Below, piece by piece: positions 8,347 through 18,489 of a stretch of DNA of 64,000 nt. Made by a program: the position numbers and the translations under genes. The notes beneath the pieces are model-generated. The model ran no database searches. It was not told the DNA's origin and saw only the letters and a program-made list of their open reading frames with translations. The stretch lies in the NCBI RefSeq assembly GCF_000234665.1, contig NC_018310.1, positions 62,001 through 126,000 of the forward strand, in the 5' to 3' direction. Position 1 is the stretch's first letter. Each line of letters begins with the position of its first letter. The stretch is from Leishmania mexicana MHOM/GT/2001/U1103 (lineage: Eukaryota; Euglenozoa; Kinetoplastea; Trypanosomatida; Trypanosomatidae).

Positions 8347-10374
8347 CTATCTCGTTGCTGCTGCTGAAGCGGAGACGACGCTGGCGGGTCCACCAAGAGA
8401 AGGGGATAAGATCACGTCGAAGGCAGCGCTATCCACAGCAACCGGCGCTGGCACCTTCTGCGCTGCGTAGTACAGCTTAAAGTGCATGAGCCACGCCTCG
8501 AAGCGCGCGGCGGGCGTTAGCGGCGACTTCTCTACCACATCAACAGCCGCAGTATGGGTCGGCTGCGCTGCTACAGAGGTAGTCTTCTCCATCCTCCTGC
8601 AGGCCTTGCGTGCGTTGCCCTTTGCCACTTTAGAGCGGCCGCGACCGCTGCTTTGGGCTTCATTGGCGGGAGCCGGCGCAGCTTCTATCCGCTGCGACAA
8701 CTCCCACACCACCCACCGGCTCTCCGCCGTTCCGCTCAGCACCGCGGCGTCCACAAGGGGCAGCTGGCACCCGTCCTTCAGCTCTACAGCGATGCCCAGT
8801 CGCTCCGGGCAGACAACGACCGTTGCCAGAGACGTCACAGGAAGCATGACATAGAAAGGCCTCGTCGCTCTGCCACTCGCACCGCTGTCGTGGGGTGCAG
8901 CAGCAGGAGCGGCGGCCTTGTCCGACGGTGACTGCTGAAGACGCGACCACATCTCGTTGGGGTTCGGCATCGTCCACCTAATGTGCATCAGCGTGAACGT
9001 GAGCTGGGTCGGCACGACGACAGCGGCATCCTCGTGGCGTACCCGCTTTTCCTTCTGCGGAGTTGCCGATGCCGGCGAGTCGCGGCGGCGTCGCTTGGCG
9101 CTCGGTGTGGCCGACTCAACGTCCCCGTCGACGTCAGCATTCGCGTCCGCCTCCAGGTCGCGCTCCTCCCTCGCCACCCCACGTGCGTCGTAGCTGACGT
9201 TGCCAAGCCGCACTGCGTCGTACACGAGTGCAGCGGGTGGATCAGCAGGGACAGCTATGGCGACGGGATCAACCAAAGGCGTGCGAGCACCGTCGGCTGT
9301 GTCTTCCACACCGTTCGTCTCCTCTGCCGCCTCCATGGAAGTCACCTGTGCGTCCTGCGAAGCGACTAGGGACACGCTGCGCCGACCGCTGCTACAAGGC
9401 TGCTGCGCCTCCTCCACTTCTTCCACCGTCGCCTCTCGCGTCGCGTCCTTTTCATGGGAGATCGGCGAGGTGAATAGCTGCTGCGGTACGCCGCGAGGGG
9501 ACGTGTCGCATCGGGCGTCGAAGGCAGTCAAGAAATGACCAGCTGAGTCCTCCACCGCTAGGTCAAGGGAACGCTGGGCTGCCACCACCGCCACGGTAGC
9601 AGCCGCTGGCGTCGCCGAGGCTGGCGTGAGCATTGACGGCCGCATCGGCTTCGCAAGTGAGCGCTGGGCCGTGTCCAACAGCGCACGCTCCTCCACCTCT
9701 AGCACACCCCTCGCCGGCAGTACCAGCGGTGTGGATGTGTATTCGAACGTCTCCAGCGGCCGCTCCGCCGACAGGCGCAAGTCCACGCGCCACTGCACTA
9801 GCTCAGGGCCGTCGTAGGCGTCTGGCGGAAGAGCCTCGCCCACCTCCACGTCACGCATGCCACCAAAGATGCACACGTCGCCGTGATTCAGCTCGGTCGG
9901 GTCGGTGCCGCCAATGCGAATGCCGTTCACGAAGGTCCCGTTCGAGCTGCACATGTCCGTTATGTACACTCGAGGGGTGCGGCCGGCGTGCTCGCCATCA
10001 CGGAGGGTAGCCTGATGGAGCGGGGTGCTTAACGTGTCGGCTGCGTCGATGGGTGTGTCCTCGCAGTACGGTGCTGTGCCACCAGCACAGGCATGGTTAG
10101 GCGTGGAGCTGGCGTCGGCCGTCATCGGGGCGTCGGTGGCAGTGGTTGTGGTTGACGTTGACGGTGCTGTGGCCACGCTCTTCAACTGCATGGCGAAGAG
10201 GCTGCACTGCACCTGGGAGGAGAAGAGCAGAGACGGATCAAGTAGCACCGCGCAGTGCGGGGCGCGACCCACCGTCACGGGTGTGCCGTTACTCGGAAGT
10301 GTGACGCGCATGCGCTGGTCCAGCGACAAAGGCCCGCGCACGAGCACAAAGTCCACCTCTATGACACTCGCCAT
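8347..10374 (-). CDS. FHA domain protein, 675 aa
   Basis: The start is the ATG at 10374 (MASVIEVDFVLV). The open frame runs on upstream only through the (TG)n tract, which would encode an HTHTHTH stretch. The N-terminal FHA domain has the phosphothreonine-binding signatures: VTVGRAPHCAVLLD with Gly-Arg at residues 36-37, then SSNGTFVNGIRIG and LNHGDVCIFGG. The two halves are separated by a low-complexity insert of about 70 residues. The middle is acidic and disordered with a basic KRRRRDSP cluster (possible nuclear signal). The C-terminus has a second ordered block (FTLMHIRWTMPNPNEMW and YVMLPVTSLATVVV) I cannot assign. Inferred role: a nuclear phospho-threonine reader. Partners are unknown. 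Confidence 0.85.
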   Translation of the reverse strand: MASVIEVDFVLVRGPLSLDQRMRVTLPSNGTPVTVGRAPHCAVLLDPSLLFSSQVQCSLFAMQLKSVATAPSTSTTTTATDAPMTADASSTPNHACAGGTAPYCEDTPIDAADTLSTPLHQATLRDGEHAGRTPRVYITDMCSSNGTFVNGIRIGGTDPTELNHGDVCIFGGMRDVEVGEALPPDAYDGPELVQWRVDLRLSAERPLETFEYTSTPLVLPARGVLEVEERALLDTAQRSLAKPMRPSMLTPASATPAAATVAVVAAQRSLDLAVEDSAGHFLTAFDARCDTSPRGVPQQLFTSPISHEKDATREATVEEVEEAQQPCSSGRRSVSLVASQDAQVTSMEAAEETNGVEDTADGARTPLVDPVAIAVPADPPAALVYDAVRLGNVSYDARGVAREERDLEADANADVDGDVESATPSAKRRRRDSPASATPQKEKRVRHEDAAVVVPTQLTFTLMHIRWTMPNPNEMWSRLQQSPSDKAAAPAAAPHDSGASGRATRPFYVMLPVTSLATVVVCPERLGIAVELKDGCQLPLVDAAVLSGTAESRWVVWELSQRIEAAPAPANEAQSSGRGRSKVAKGNARKACRRMEKTTSVAAQPTHTAAVDVVEKSPLTPAARFEAWLMHFKLYYAAQKVPAPVAVDSAAFDVILSPSLGGPASVVSASAAATR

Positions 10375-10418
10375 CTCGGAAAACGTGTATGCAGGCGCTG
10401 TGCTACCCTGCTCCTCTA

Positions 10419-10458
<40 letters not shown>

Positions 10459-11194
10459 GACACTCTCGCCTTCTCTGAGCGGCGGCGTGGCCTTGGATCG
10501 CTGTTTCGGTGCAGATATACCTTCTTGTCTGCGGGCGTGGATCGGTGTACCTATGCGCCTACGCGTGCGTCTCCCCACATATGCTCCGAGGGACGATGGA
10601 TGCCGTGGTGGTTGCTGATCAGCCGTGTCTACGCTTTCGTGTGTACGGGTGTGTGCGGGAGGCGGGATGGAAGTACCAACGGGAAAGTGAAGAGGAGGGG
10701 TGCGCCACGCAAGGGCAGGAGCGCAACGAACACATCGCCGCTCTCTTCACCGGTGTGGGGAGCTTTGGCGAGGGAGGATGGCGCCGAGGGGGGAGGGCCT
10801 CAGAGGTGCGTGGGTGTCCGGGATGAAAACAAAGGTGTTGGGAGGGGCGCTTGCCGCTCCCTCCTGTTTCATGTGTGGCCCTCCTCTTCGCACAGCCACT
10901 TTCGTTGCTGGTGTTACTCCTCCTCGTGCCGGGTTAGGCGATGTGTGGGTGTGGCGTTCATGGAAGGCGCGAGGGGTGGCAGAGACGCTCACGGGACAGA
11001 AGAGAGGGGGTAGAGGAACTCGGCACACACACACGCACACACACACACGGACACACGTGCACGCACCCTTTTTCCTATTGTACATGTTGCATCCCAGCTT
11101 GGCGCGCACGCGTGTTGGTGCAGGTACGCCTGCGCACAGTTGCTGCCAGACTTGAGTGGTGGCCGAACTTGTTTCCTTCGCCGTCCCTCTCAGT
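10375..11194. other. Intergenic spacer with TG and CA repeats
   Basis: It contains (TG)n at 10421-10455, inside the presumed 5' UTR of the FHA gene, and a CA-rich tract near 11023-11050. No gene is seen. Confidence 0.5.
10421..10455. repeat. (TG)n microsatellite, 35 bp
   Basis: A perfect TG run 47 bases upstream of the FHA gene's ATG. It is likely transcribed as (CA)n in the 5' leader. Confidence 0.95.
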
Positions 11195-12055
11195 CTACAT
11201 GTTCATGGATGTCGCCCCACCGGTGCGCTGCTTCAAGTTGCGCGTGAACTGCTGCGGGCGGCCGTGCTGCGGCAGCTTGTAGTCCGACAGCGTCAACTCC
11301 TTTCCGTACTCCTCATTTGTTGTCGTGTAGAGCGGGTGCTGCCGGCCCTCGCCTAGCAGACGGCTCATACGGGAGTGGCTGCGGGAACCGGACAGGTGCG
11401 CCGTCACCTGGCTCTGATCTAGCTTCGGTCGATCGAGGCAAAATGCCCGCGTGCACCACAGCTCAAAGTCGGTGTCATCCTTCATCCGCATCGAAATACC
11501 GACGCAGTACATGCGCATCTCTGCCTCCGTCAACTGCACCATGGGTGTGCCGTCGGCCCCGCAGAAGTTGTCGAAGAAAGCAAGCAACACATCGTCCTCG
11601 GTGCGCGCACCGTTTCGCACCTCTGGATGCCGCAGCACGTCGTAGTGGTCACTTAGGGTTCCGTAGGAGATAATACCGGTGCCCTTGGGGTCTAGCTTGC
11701 GGATAAGAAGGTCCACCACGTACTTCCTGCGCGGCGTCAGCGGGGATGTGCTCAGACTCTGAATGAGAGCCGACGTGTCGATCATCCGAGAACCCTCCTG
11801 TCCGTCAGTGGCGCCGGCGGCGTAGGTCTCGCACATGTGCGCGTGATCCTCATCGGAGAGGAAGACGGAAATGGCCCGCAACGCATCGCGCACCGTGTCT
11901 GCCGAGGCAGGCGATGGAAGCTGCTCCAGCTGGCTCGCAACACGCCACAGCTGCTTGTGGCAGAGCCGCTCCGCAGCCTTGCGGAGAAGGTCTGCCAGAA
12001 ACGGCTTCTTCGTCAGCTCTAGCGACGAGGACGGGGCCGCCGTGGGGTGCTTCAT
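11195..12055 (-). CDS. Calcyphosin-like EF-hand protein, 286 aa
   Basis: The start is the ATG at 12055 (MKHPTAAPSSSLEL); the frame upstream is CA-repeat leader. The segment LIRKLDPKGTGIISYGTL, HPEVRNGARTEDDVLLAFFDNF and QLTEAEMRMYCVGISMRM matches the order of calcyphosin (HPKVRSG..TEDEVL..FLDNF, then a GVSASM-type motif). This is an EF-hand family known in animals and flagellates. The first clear loop reads D-P-K-G-T-G-I-I-S-Y-G-T: position 5 is Thr and position 12 is Thr instead of Glu, so calcium binding there is doubtful. The second loop is also degenerate. The C-terminal 50 residues are Ser/Arg/Gln-rich. A flagellar or cytoskeletal location is possible but not shown. Confidence 0.8.
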   Translation of the reverse strand: MKHPTAAPSSSLELTKKPFLADLLRKAAERLCHKQLWRVASQLEQLPSPASADTVRDALRAISVFLSDEDHAHMCETYAAGATDGQEGSRMIDTSALIQSLSTSPLTPRRKYVVDLLIRKLDPKGTGIISYGTLSDHYDVLRHPEVRNGARTEDDVLLAFFDNFCGADGTPMVQLTEAEMRMYCVGISMRMKDDTDFELWCTRAFCLDRPKLDQSQVTAHLSGSRSHSRMSRLLGEGRQHPLYTTTNEEYGKELTLSDYKLPQHGRPQQFTRNLKQRTGGATSMNM

Positions 12056-12707
12056 GTGCGAGTGTGTCTGTATGTGTGTACGTGTGTAGGAAGGGGGGTA
12101 TAGGTGGGCGGTGACGGGCAACAGTGAGGCTGCTCCCTGTAAAAGAAGAGGGAGGGAGAAAAGGGTGGGGTGGTGCCCAGCATCTCTATCAACGGAAACG
12201 CGCCGGACTGCCTTCGCCCGTTGCATCTCTATGGGGTTCCCCCTCCTCTCCCTTCCCACGGAGAGGGAGAGGAGGGGAGGGGGGCGACAAGGGCATCGCT
12301 GAGTTGCACCTGCGGAGCACCCCTTCCCCTTGAGATACACAACCGTGGAGCTCCCGGGTGCGGGGCCGAGATCCAAAACTCGCGTCGTGTCCGCTGCGCC
12401 ACGCCTCCCATACTTACTGCCTCTTCATTCGCCGTCCCTATTACGTTAAGCGGCGTGTGAGTGGGGTGGGGCACCGGTGCACATGTCTCCAGTGTGAGGG
12501 GGCGGGCGCTTCAGTGCATGCGCTTGTCTCGCTTGAAGGCCAGAACAACCACAGCGAGAAGAGGTGGGAGGGAGGGAGGACAGCAGCCACACATACACAC
12601 ACACCCTCGCCTTCAGGAAACGATAATCCTAAGGAAGCACACGCGCGCAAGCAACACAACCGTCAACGATGTGGTCATTCGCCATCGTCGGCTGAGCGCC
12701 TTGCCCG
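12056..12707. other. Intergenic spacer
   Basis: Only pyrimidine- and purine-rich low-complexity sequence and a short CA run near 12593-12602 are seen. Confidence 0.4.
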
Positions 12708-13349
12708 CTAATCTTCCTTGCTCCCCCTCCCCTCCTCTGGGGCACGGAAGGCGGTGTACGACGCGGCCGTCATCAAGGCAGTCGTCAAGACCGTACCCGC
12801 CATCGGCATGCCTGCCGCGGCGCCAGCAACGGCACCGACGACGTGCAGGCCCCACGCAGCTGTCGCGGCCGCAGACTGCCCGGTAGTGAAACTGCGGCAC
12901 ATGGCAAGCATCGTGATAAGGGTAAGGTACGCCTCGGCGCCAGACTCCAAGTTGGCCGCCTCGAAGCCGCGGCTAGACATCGAGTGGTACCACGGGAACC
13001 AGCGGAAGAGCACCGTGTAGCACAAGCACCACACCGTCGCCACCGCCGCACCTGTATCGCCGTCCCCGCAGTCGTGCAGGTGCATCACCTTCGCCGCCTT
13101 GGCGTCGTTCAAGATGAAGAAACAAAACGCGACCGTCACCAGCGGCAGCAACGCGCCCTGCACGCAAACCTGTGCCAGCACCGTGTCAGGCGGCACCGCC
13201 ATGGCGATGGTGGACTGCGCTAGCTGCACCGCGGCCATCACAATGCTCAGCTTGGCCAATCTCCTCAGTGAGATGTTGTGTCCCCTCACCATGGCGGCCA
13301 GCGGGATGACCATGAGACCATACACGCTCATGTTCAATATGATGCCCAT
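12708..13349 (-). CDS. Multi-pass membrane protein, 213 aa, possibly TMEM147-like
   Basis: The ATG at 13349 (MGIILNMSVYG) is taken as the start; sequence upstream is leader. The protein has about six or seven hydrophobic segments over 213 residues with short loops: one at the N-terminus, LSIVMAAVQLAQSTIAMAV, LLPLVTVAFCFFI, ATVWCLCYTVLF, AYLTLITMLAM, and two small-residue-rich helices at the C-terminus. Length (human TMEM147 is 224 aa), topology and a central motif (FRWFPWYHSMSSRGFE, compared with R-x-I-P-L-W-x-x-A-R-G-I-E-F in TMEM147) suggest the TMEM147 family. That is an ER translocon-associated (BOS complex) subunit. Identity is low, so this is a hypothesis. Confidence 0.7.
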   Translation of the reverse strand: MGIILNMSVYGLMVIPLAAMVRGHNISLRRLAKLSIVMAAVQLAQSTIAMAVPPDTVLAQVCVQGALLPLVTVAFCFFILNDAKAAKVMHLHDCGDGDTGAAVATVWCLCYTVLFRWFPWYHSMSSRGFEAANLESGAEAYLTLITMLAMCRSFTTGQSAAATAAWGLHVVGAVAGAAAGMPMAGTVLTTALMTAASYTAFRAPEEGRGSKED

Positions 13350-14415
13350 GTTGCCTCCTTTGTTGTATGTCCGCGTGTGTGTGGGGGGAGGGGGGAGGGG
13401 GGATGTCCTTGGGTGGCTCACGTCGATGGGGGAGCGCCGTCGAGTGCCGGTGCGCGTAAGCAGGCGAGCGGGTGGGTAAGTTTCCTTTGTATGTTGCAGC
13501 ACTGCGCGTCGCGTGATCTGCGTCCCGTGTTGCGTTGCTCCTTCGCATGCAAGCACAGAAACACCTTCAACACATACACAGAAGGACGTGGGCGCGGGTC
13601 GTGCGTCCGATTGGCGGTGAGCGAGGGAGGAAGGGAGGGAGGTAAGAGGGGAGACACAGAGTGCCGCAAGACCAGCAAGCATGGGCAATGCGCCCACACG
13701 CGCATACACCGGTGCACATGAAGGGGAGGCGGCGGACAAACCATGCGACCCTTCGCCAGAAAGGGGGGGGGTCTGGTGAAGCCGTGTCCACTCCCACACG
13801 ACACACACACCTTCTTCGCCCTATCTTCTGCTTGAGTGGCGTTGCATACCCTTCATCTCGCTGCTGCTCTCTGTTTCGATTCGAAGTTCGGGCTTGTACG
13901 CACCTCAACACTATCACCATCACCCGTCCTGCTGCACGCATTGCACGCGCACGTGAAGAATCAGAAACCGAGCAAGCGAGGTGCGGGTGGGTGCGCCATC
14001 TCGGACGCTTGTGCGTTCTCATGCACCGATCCGCAGCAACAACCGCAACGAACAAACAAATAAGGGAGGGGGAGAGGGGAGGAGAGCTGCTCAGCGGCAC
14101 TGCGCAAGCGCCCCCGAGACCGTCGGCACTACGAGAAGCGAGAATATCAAGGAGGAGGCACACGACATCGACGCACATCCGACAGAGAGCAAAGCGAGTG
14201 GAGAACGGTGAGGGAAAGGCTCGTGGGGAAGGGGGAGGGGTACATCGGTGCCACGCGTCCACTGTAAAACGAGGAGAGCAACGGCGAGGTGGACTGTGGT
14301 CGTGCCACGTCCCTCCCTCTCCTCCCTTGCCCACTGCAACAAAAACACCACGCGCATCGCGCATCGCGTCACACTCCCCATGGCGTCCGCCCCCCCCCGC
14401 CCCTCCTCCAACGCT
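13350..14415. other. Intergenic spacer, 1.07 kb
   Basis: Purine-rich tracts (for example 13380-13400 and 14060-14090) alternate with mixed sequence. No supported gene is seen; the long frames on both strands are Ser/Arg/Cys-rich shadows. Confidence 0.45.
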
Positions 14416-17229
14416 TCAGTTCCCGCGCGGAATGGGTGCCAAGTACATGGCAAGCGTTTGAACCGCCTGCACCGACATGCCCAGCGTGTACTCGGAGGCA
14501 GAAGCCTGGAAGAGGAAGGCGTTGCCCTCGCAGCAGACGGCGATGGCGACGCGGAGAGGGTCGTCCAGCTCCTCTTGCGAGCGCTGAGACTCGTCACCAC
14601 GCGCCCCGTAGAAGGGCTGACTCCCCTGATCGTCCCTCGCGCTTGCCTCGGCACCACCACTCACCGCAGCACCGGCGACAGAGGCCTTTCGCAACGACGC
14701 AGCTGTCACTGGAGTGCTCGTCTTTCCGGTCGTGCCGGAGGACGCAGGCGCGGGTTGTGGCTGCTGCTGCTGACCCCACAGGTAGCTCGGTGGTGGGGGT
14801 GGAGGTGGGAAGTACTGCGCGAAGGGGTTCAGCTGGCCAATCTCCTCTTCCAACAGGGCATCCCGGGCCCCCACCCAGTCGGACGTGACCTGCGAGCTGC
14901 CACCGCCACCACAAACGTCGTCCCCGCTGGTCACTGAGGACGCCGGTGGAACGGCGCTGCCGCTACCCCCGCCGGTGCGTTGCGCGCCTGCGTCCCCAAT
15001 GGCCCTCGCGTACCACAAAGGCTTGAAACACACACGGATGGCCGGCATCGCGTTCATTGTAGTGCGCTCCTGCGACACGATGTGCACCCCGCCAGGGAAC
15101 TGAGAAAGGTAGTAGCGGATCATGTGCTGCAGTTGTCGGAAGATGGAGCGCTGACGAGTACCTCGGCGCTCTGCAATGGGGCGCAGCGGGAGCGCCTTGG
15201 ACGGCGTCGGGGGCAGGCCGTCCGTCGTCGCCGTGGCTGCAGCAAAGGCAGTGCCGCCGCCGCCACTGCTGCCGTCCTCTACCGGTGACGTGGTAGACGT
15301 GAAGAGCGGAAAGACGCGCACTGTCACACCGACCTTCTCCACCCCGTACGTGGCCTGCACCACACAGAGCGGATCAGCCAGCATGGGCTCCTCGACAGTC
15401 GCCATCCCAGTCGGCGGCAGTGACAGACGGAAGGGCAGCACGTCATGCCGGATGTTGCAGTACAGCACCGACACGCTCTGGCCGTAGTGGTTTCCGAGCG
15501 ACACGGAGTTCATGACGGTGGCGCAAAAGGAAACAAACTCCGTGGAGGAGTGCCGCAGCGCCGAGGCAATGAAGTGGAAGCTCATGCAGGCCGTGCCGAC
15601 GGGCACGTAGAAGGCGCTCCAGTACGCCTTAACCGTGCCAGCGGTCCAATCGGCCACACTCGTGGAAGACCGCGAGCGAGCAGCGGCGGTGGCGGCGGCG
15701 GCAGCAGCAGCAGCGCTCTCTAACGCGTCCGGGACGAGGGTCAGATAGGCGCTGTTAACGTCCACGCGCACTTCGCTGAAGAGGGAGAAGGCGGTGACGA
15801 GCGCCACTGCGTCGCTGTCCTCCTCGCGGACGTCGTCGCCAGCGCTGAAGTTCCCCTTGAGCGCGATCGACAGTGGGTACGGCTCTACCAGCAACGTCTG
15901 GCGCGAAGGCCGGTGCGCGGCGTCGGGGGCCTGAAAGACGACGTGCGGTGCACGGTTGTCATCGCTGCTGCCGAGCACGAGGCCCAGCTGGCGCACAGCC
16001 TTGCACACCTGCTGTTCGAGGTACTTTTTCCATGCATACGGGACCTCGCTGCCACCCGTCGCAGCTGCCGCGCCGCCGCCATCGTCGAGGGTGCCCGTCG
16101 CCGTGGCAACACCCGCTGGCTCGTACGAAGCAATGAGCCCCATGCGACGACCTCCACGACTCATCGCCGTTGCGTATGGCACCATCCACGCGCCGGCATC
16201 GCCGCCACCGGCAGCCATCGCGGAGGTGAAGAGGCGGTCCTCGACGCCGTCGCTCTCCGCAAGGCCCTCGTGGACGAGGAAGTCCAGGGGCAGGTGGTAC
16301 CCCAGGCCTAACCGCGGTTCAGACACGAGAAGGTACGACGGCGACGGAGACGGCGTGGCAAAGGTGAGGAAGCGCACAATGTCGTAGACGGCTGTCAGCA
16401 TCACGCTGCGCACGCGCGTCGGGGCCACATACTGCACCGTCACCGCGAGTCGCTCGTGTACTACGAAGATGGAAAAGACACAGTGCATGACCTGGTGGTC
16501 ATCGACGTAGCAGTACTCCGCTGCTGGGTGAACCTTGCTACCAATGCGCGCGGTCGATTGCCCTAGAATCTTGGCGCAGTCGGCAATCCGGCCGAGACTA
16601 GCCTCTCTATACGCCGCCGCCGTCTGTGGCTCATAGAGCTCCTCGATAGTGACCGCCATGCGGTGCGTTGGCTCGCGCACCGTGCGGAAGGTTAGCAGGA
16701 TCAGCGGCGCCTGCCGCTCCTCTTGCTTCAACTCGAAGAAGACGGGGGAGAAGGGCAGCTGAATGCCAAGCTGAGCGTCGTGCCACTCCATCAACTTCGC
16801 ATTGTGCCGCTTCACGTGCATGGAGGCGCGAGCGGTGAAGTAGTTTCGCGGTGGCAGCTGAGGCCGCTCCGGGGGCGTTCGCGTCCCCGTCACTGCCACC
16901 CCACCAGCGTTGCCGCTGCTGCCAGCTACCACCGCCTCGCTGTCATTGCCACCACCACCACCAGCGGAGGACGTACTAGCTCCCTTTGTCTTACCGCTTG
17001 ATGCTGCCTCCCTCGACGCGCCCTTCCGCTGTCCCCACTTAGCCACCGCTGCCTCGTCGTCCTCCGCTGCGGAGGCGGCGGCGCGCCTTGCCAGCCATTT
17101 CCGTACATTTACGTAGGCGGTGATGGCGAGCATGACGCCCGCGCACAGCGACACCTTGCCGAGTGAGCCTGGAAGGGCATCCAGCCGGGAAACCGGCTTC
17201 GGGTTTACAGCACCATGCGTGTCAGGCAT
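14416..17229 (-). CDS. Hypothetical membrane-anchored protein, 937 aa
   Basis: Start at the ATG at 17229 (MPDTHGAVNPKP). One hydrophobic segment near residues 24-41 (KVSLCAGVMLAITAYVNV) followed by KWLARR looks like a signal anchor with a basic flank. A disordered Gly/Ser/Ala linker follows to about residue 115. The rest contains well-ordered alternating blocks such as FSPVFFELKQEERQAPLILLTFRTV, HCVFSIFVVHERLAVTVQYV and ACMSFHFIASALRHSSTEFV, separated by low-complexity inserts including a poly-Ala run near residue 540. The pattern suggests repeated beta-rich domains. I do not recognise a family. The size and anchored layout could suit an organelle outer-membrane protein, but that is a guess. 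Confidence 0.8.
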   Translation of the reverse strand: MPDTHGAVNPKPVSRLDALPGSLGKVSLCAGVMLAITAYVNVRKWLARRAAASAAEDDEAAVAKWGQRKGASREAASSGKTKGASTSSAGGGGGNDSEAVVAGSSGNAGGVAVTGTRTPPERPQLPPRNYFTARASMHVKRHNAKLMEWHDAQLGIQLPFSPVFFELKQEERQAPLILLTFRTVREPTHRMAVTIEELYEPQTAAAYREASLGRIADCAKILGQSTARIGSKVHPAAEYCYVDDHQVMHCVFSIFVVHERLAVTVQYVAPTRVRSVMLTAVYDIVRFLTFATPSPSPSYLLVSEPRLGLGYHLPLDFLVHEGLAESDGVEDRLFTSAMAAGGGDAGAWMVPYATAMSRGGRRMGLIASYEPAGVATATGTLDDGGGAAAATGGSEVPYAWKKYLEQQVCKAVRQLGLVLGSSDDNRAPHVVFQAPDAAHRPSRQTLLVEPYPLSIALKGNFSAGDDVREEDSDAVALVTAFSLFSEVRVDVNSAYLTLVPDALESAAAAAAAATAAARSRSSTSVADWTAGTVKAYWSAFYVPVGTACMSFHFIASALRHSSTEFVSFCATVMNSVSLGNHYGQSVSVLYCNIRHDVLPFRLSLPPTGMATVEEPMLADPLCVVQATYGVEKVGVTVRVFPLFTSTTSPVEDGSSGGGGTAFAAATATTDGLPPTPSKALPLRPIAERRGTRQRSIFRQLQHMIRYYLSQFPGGVHIVSQERTTMNAMPAIRVCFKPLWYARAIGDAGAQRTGGGSGSAVPPASSVTSGDDVCGGGGSSQVTSDWVGARDALLEEEIGQLNPFAQYFPPPPPPPSYLWGQQQQPQPAPASSGTTGKTSTPVTAASLRKASVAGAAVSGGAEASARDDQGSQPFYGARGDESQRSQEELDDPLRVAIAVCCEGNAFLFQASASEYTLGMSVQAVQTLAMYLAPIPRGN

Positions 17230-18489
17230 TGCCAGCACTTTCTCTCCAAGCGGGTGTGGGTTTGAACGGCACACGCGCCCGCGCACACCGATGGTACACA
17301 CACACGCACGCACACGCACACACGCGTGCGAGGAGAGAAAGACGTAGATAAGGAAGAAGAAGGCGCTGGTGGGTATGGTCGCACAGTGCGGGGGAAAATG
17401 AAAGACGCTACGCGGGAGCGATGTCCGGCGGGACTGCTGATGCTGCTTGAGTTGAAGGGCTCTTGCCCACCTTGTCCTCAGCGCATGAGACGGACTCTGC
17501 GCCTGTGTGTGTCTGTGTGCGTGTACGTACGCGCTAGCCCTGGTGGCGGTCGTCGTTGTAAGAGCAAGAGCATGCAGGGAGGGGGAAAAGAGAGGGTAGA
17601 TGGGAGGTGACGCAAAAGAGTTGTGGCTGTTGCTGCGGCTACGCGCGGGCTTCCTACTCGGGGTAGGTACACACAGAGCAAGACACGCACGCAGTCACTG
17701 CCACCTCCCCGTCAGCCATACATGCATAACGGCGGATGAGGGGGAAAACGCGGGTGATGGTAGTGTCCGTTGTCATGCTTTCTTTGCCGCTGTTCGCGGG
17801 GCGGGCAGGTCCGTGCAGGGCGCACTTGACGAAGAAAAACGGAGGAGAGAGCCATCAGTGGGTGAGTGACCAGTGCTCGCGCACGTCCGGTAGGATAATT
17901 TGTAGGCGTGTGTGTAGGGGAGGGGGGTGTCCGTGCCTTCACCTTTTCCAAGACGCACACACACACACACGTCCACACGCACGGGGAGAGAGGAGGAGCC
18001 GCATACACGCCTTCCCTCCCCCCTCACGCGCATACGAAAGTACCGGGACAGAGGCGGGGTCGCGGCACGTCCTTGGAGGAAAGAGCGAGCGAGAGATAAA
18101 GAGGTGCGCCAAGGCGAAACGCAGTCGCTGACTTAGGCACCGTCATCCACACGGGCTTGAGTGAAGGGGGTGTGGCGGGCCGCGCGGACGGGGGAACCGT
18201 CGTGCGAGAGGATGGACGCGAGAGGGAGGGAGGGGACAGAGCGAGGATGAGCATGCACGCACACGCAAGGCGGCAAATGAAAAGAGCATACAACCTGTGA
18301 AAGCGCACACAAAAGCGGCTGCTCACCGTCCATCTACCCGTGCTGAGCGCAGCACACACACACACAGACACGGAATCACCTGTAAGCAAGCAGTGTCGCC
18401 TGCTCTTCTACTCCTCTCCGCTTCTGCCTCATCCCAACCCCTCCACCCCATTCCACTCCATTCTCCACGACGCCACAGCCATCTCGCGC
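17230..18489. other. Intergenic spacer, 1.26 kb
   Basis: It contains CA-type repeats at about 17290-17325 and 17957-17975 and several purine tracts. No gene is seen. Confidence 0.45.

Noticed and set aside
10375..10578. N-terminal extension of the FHA gene
   Set aside because: It would translate the (TG)n tract as His-Thr repeats; the FHA fold begins at the ATG at 10374.
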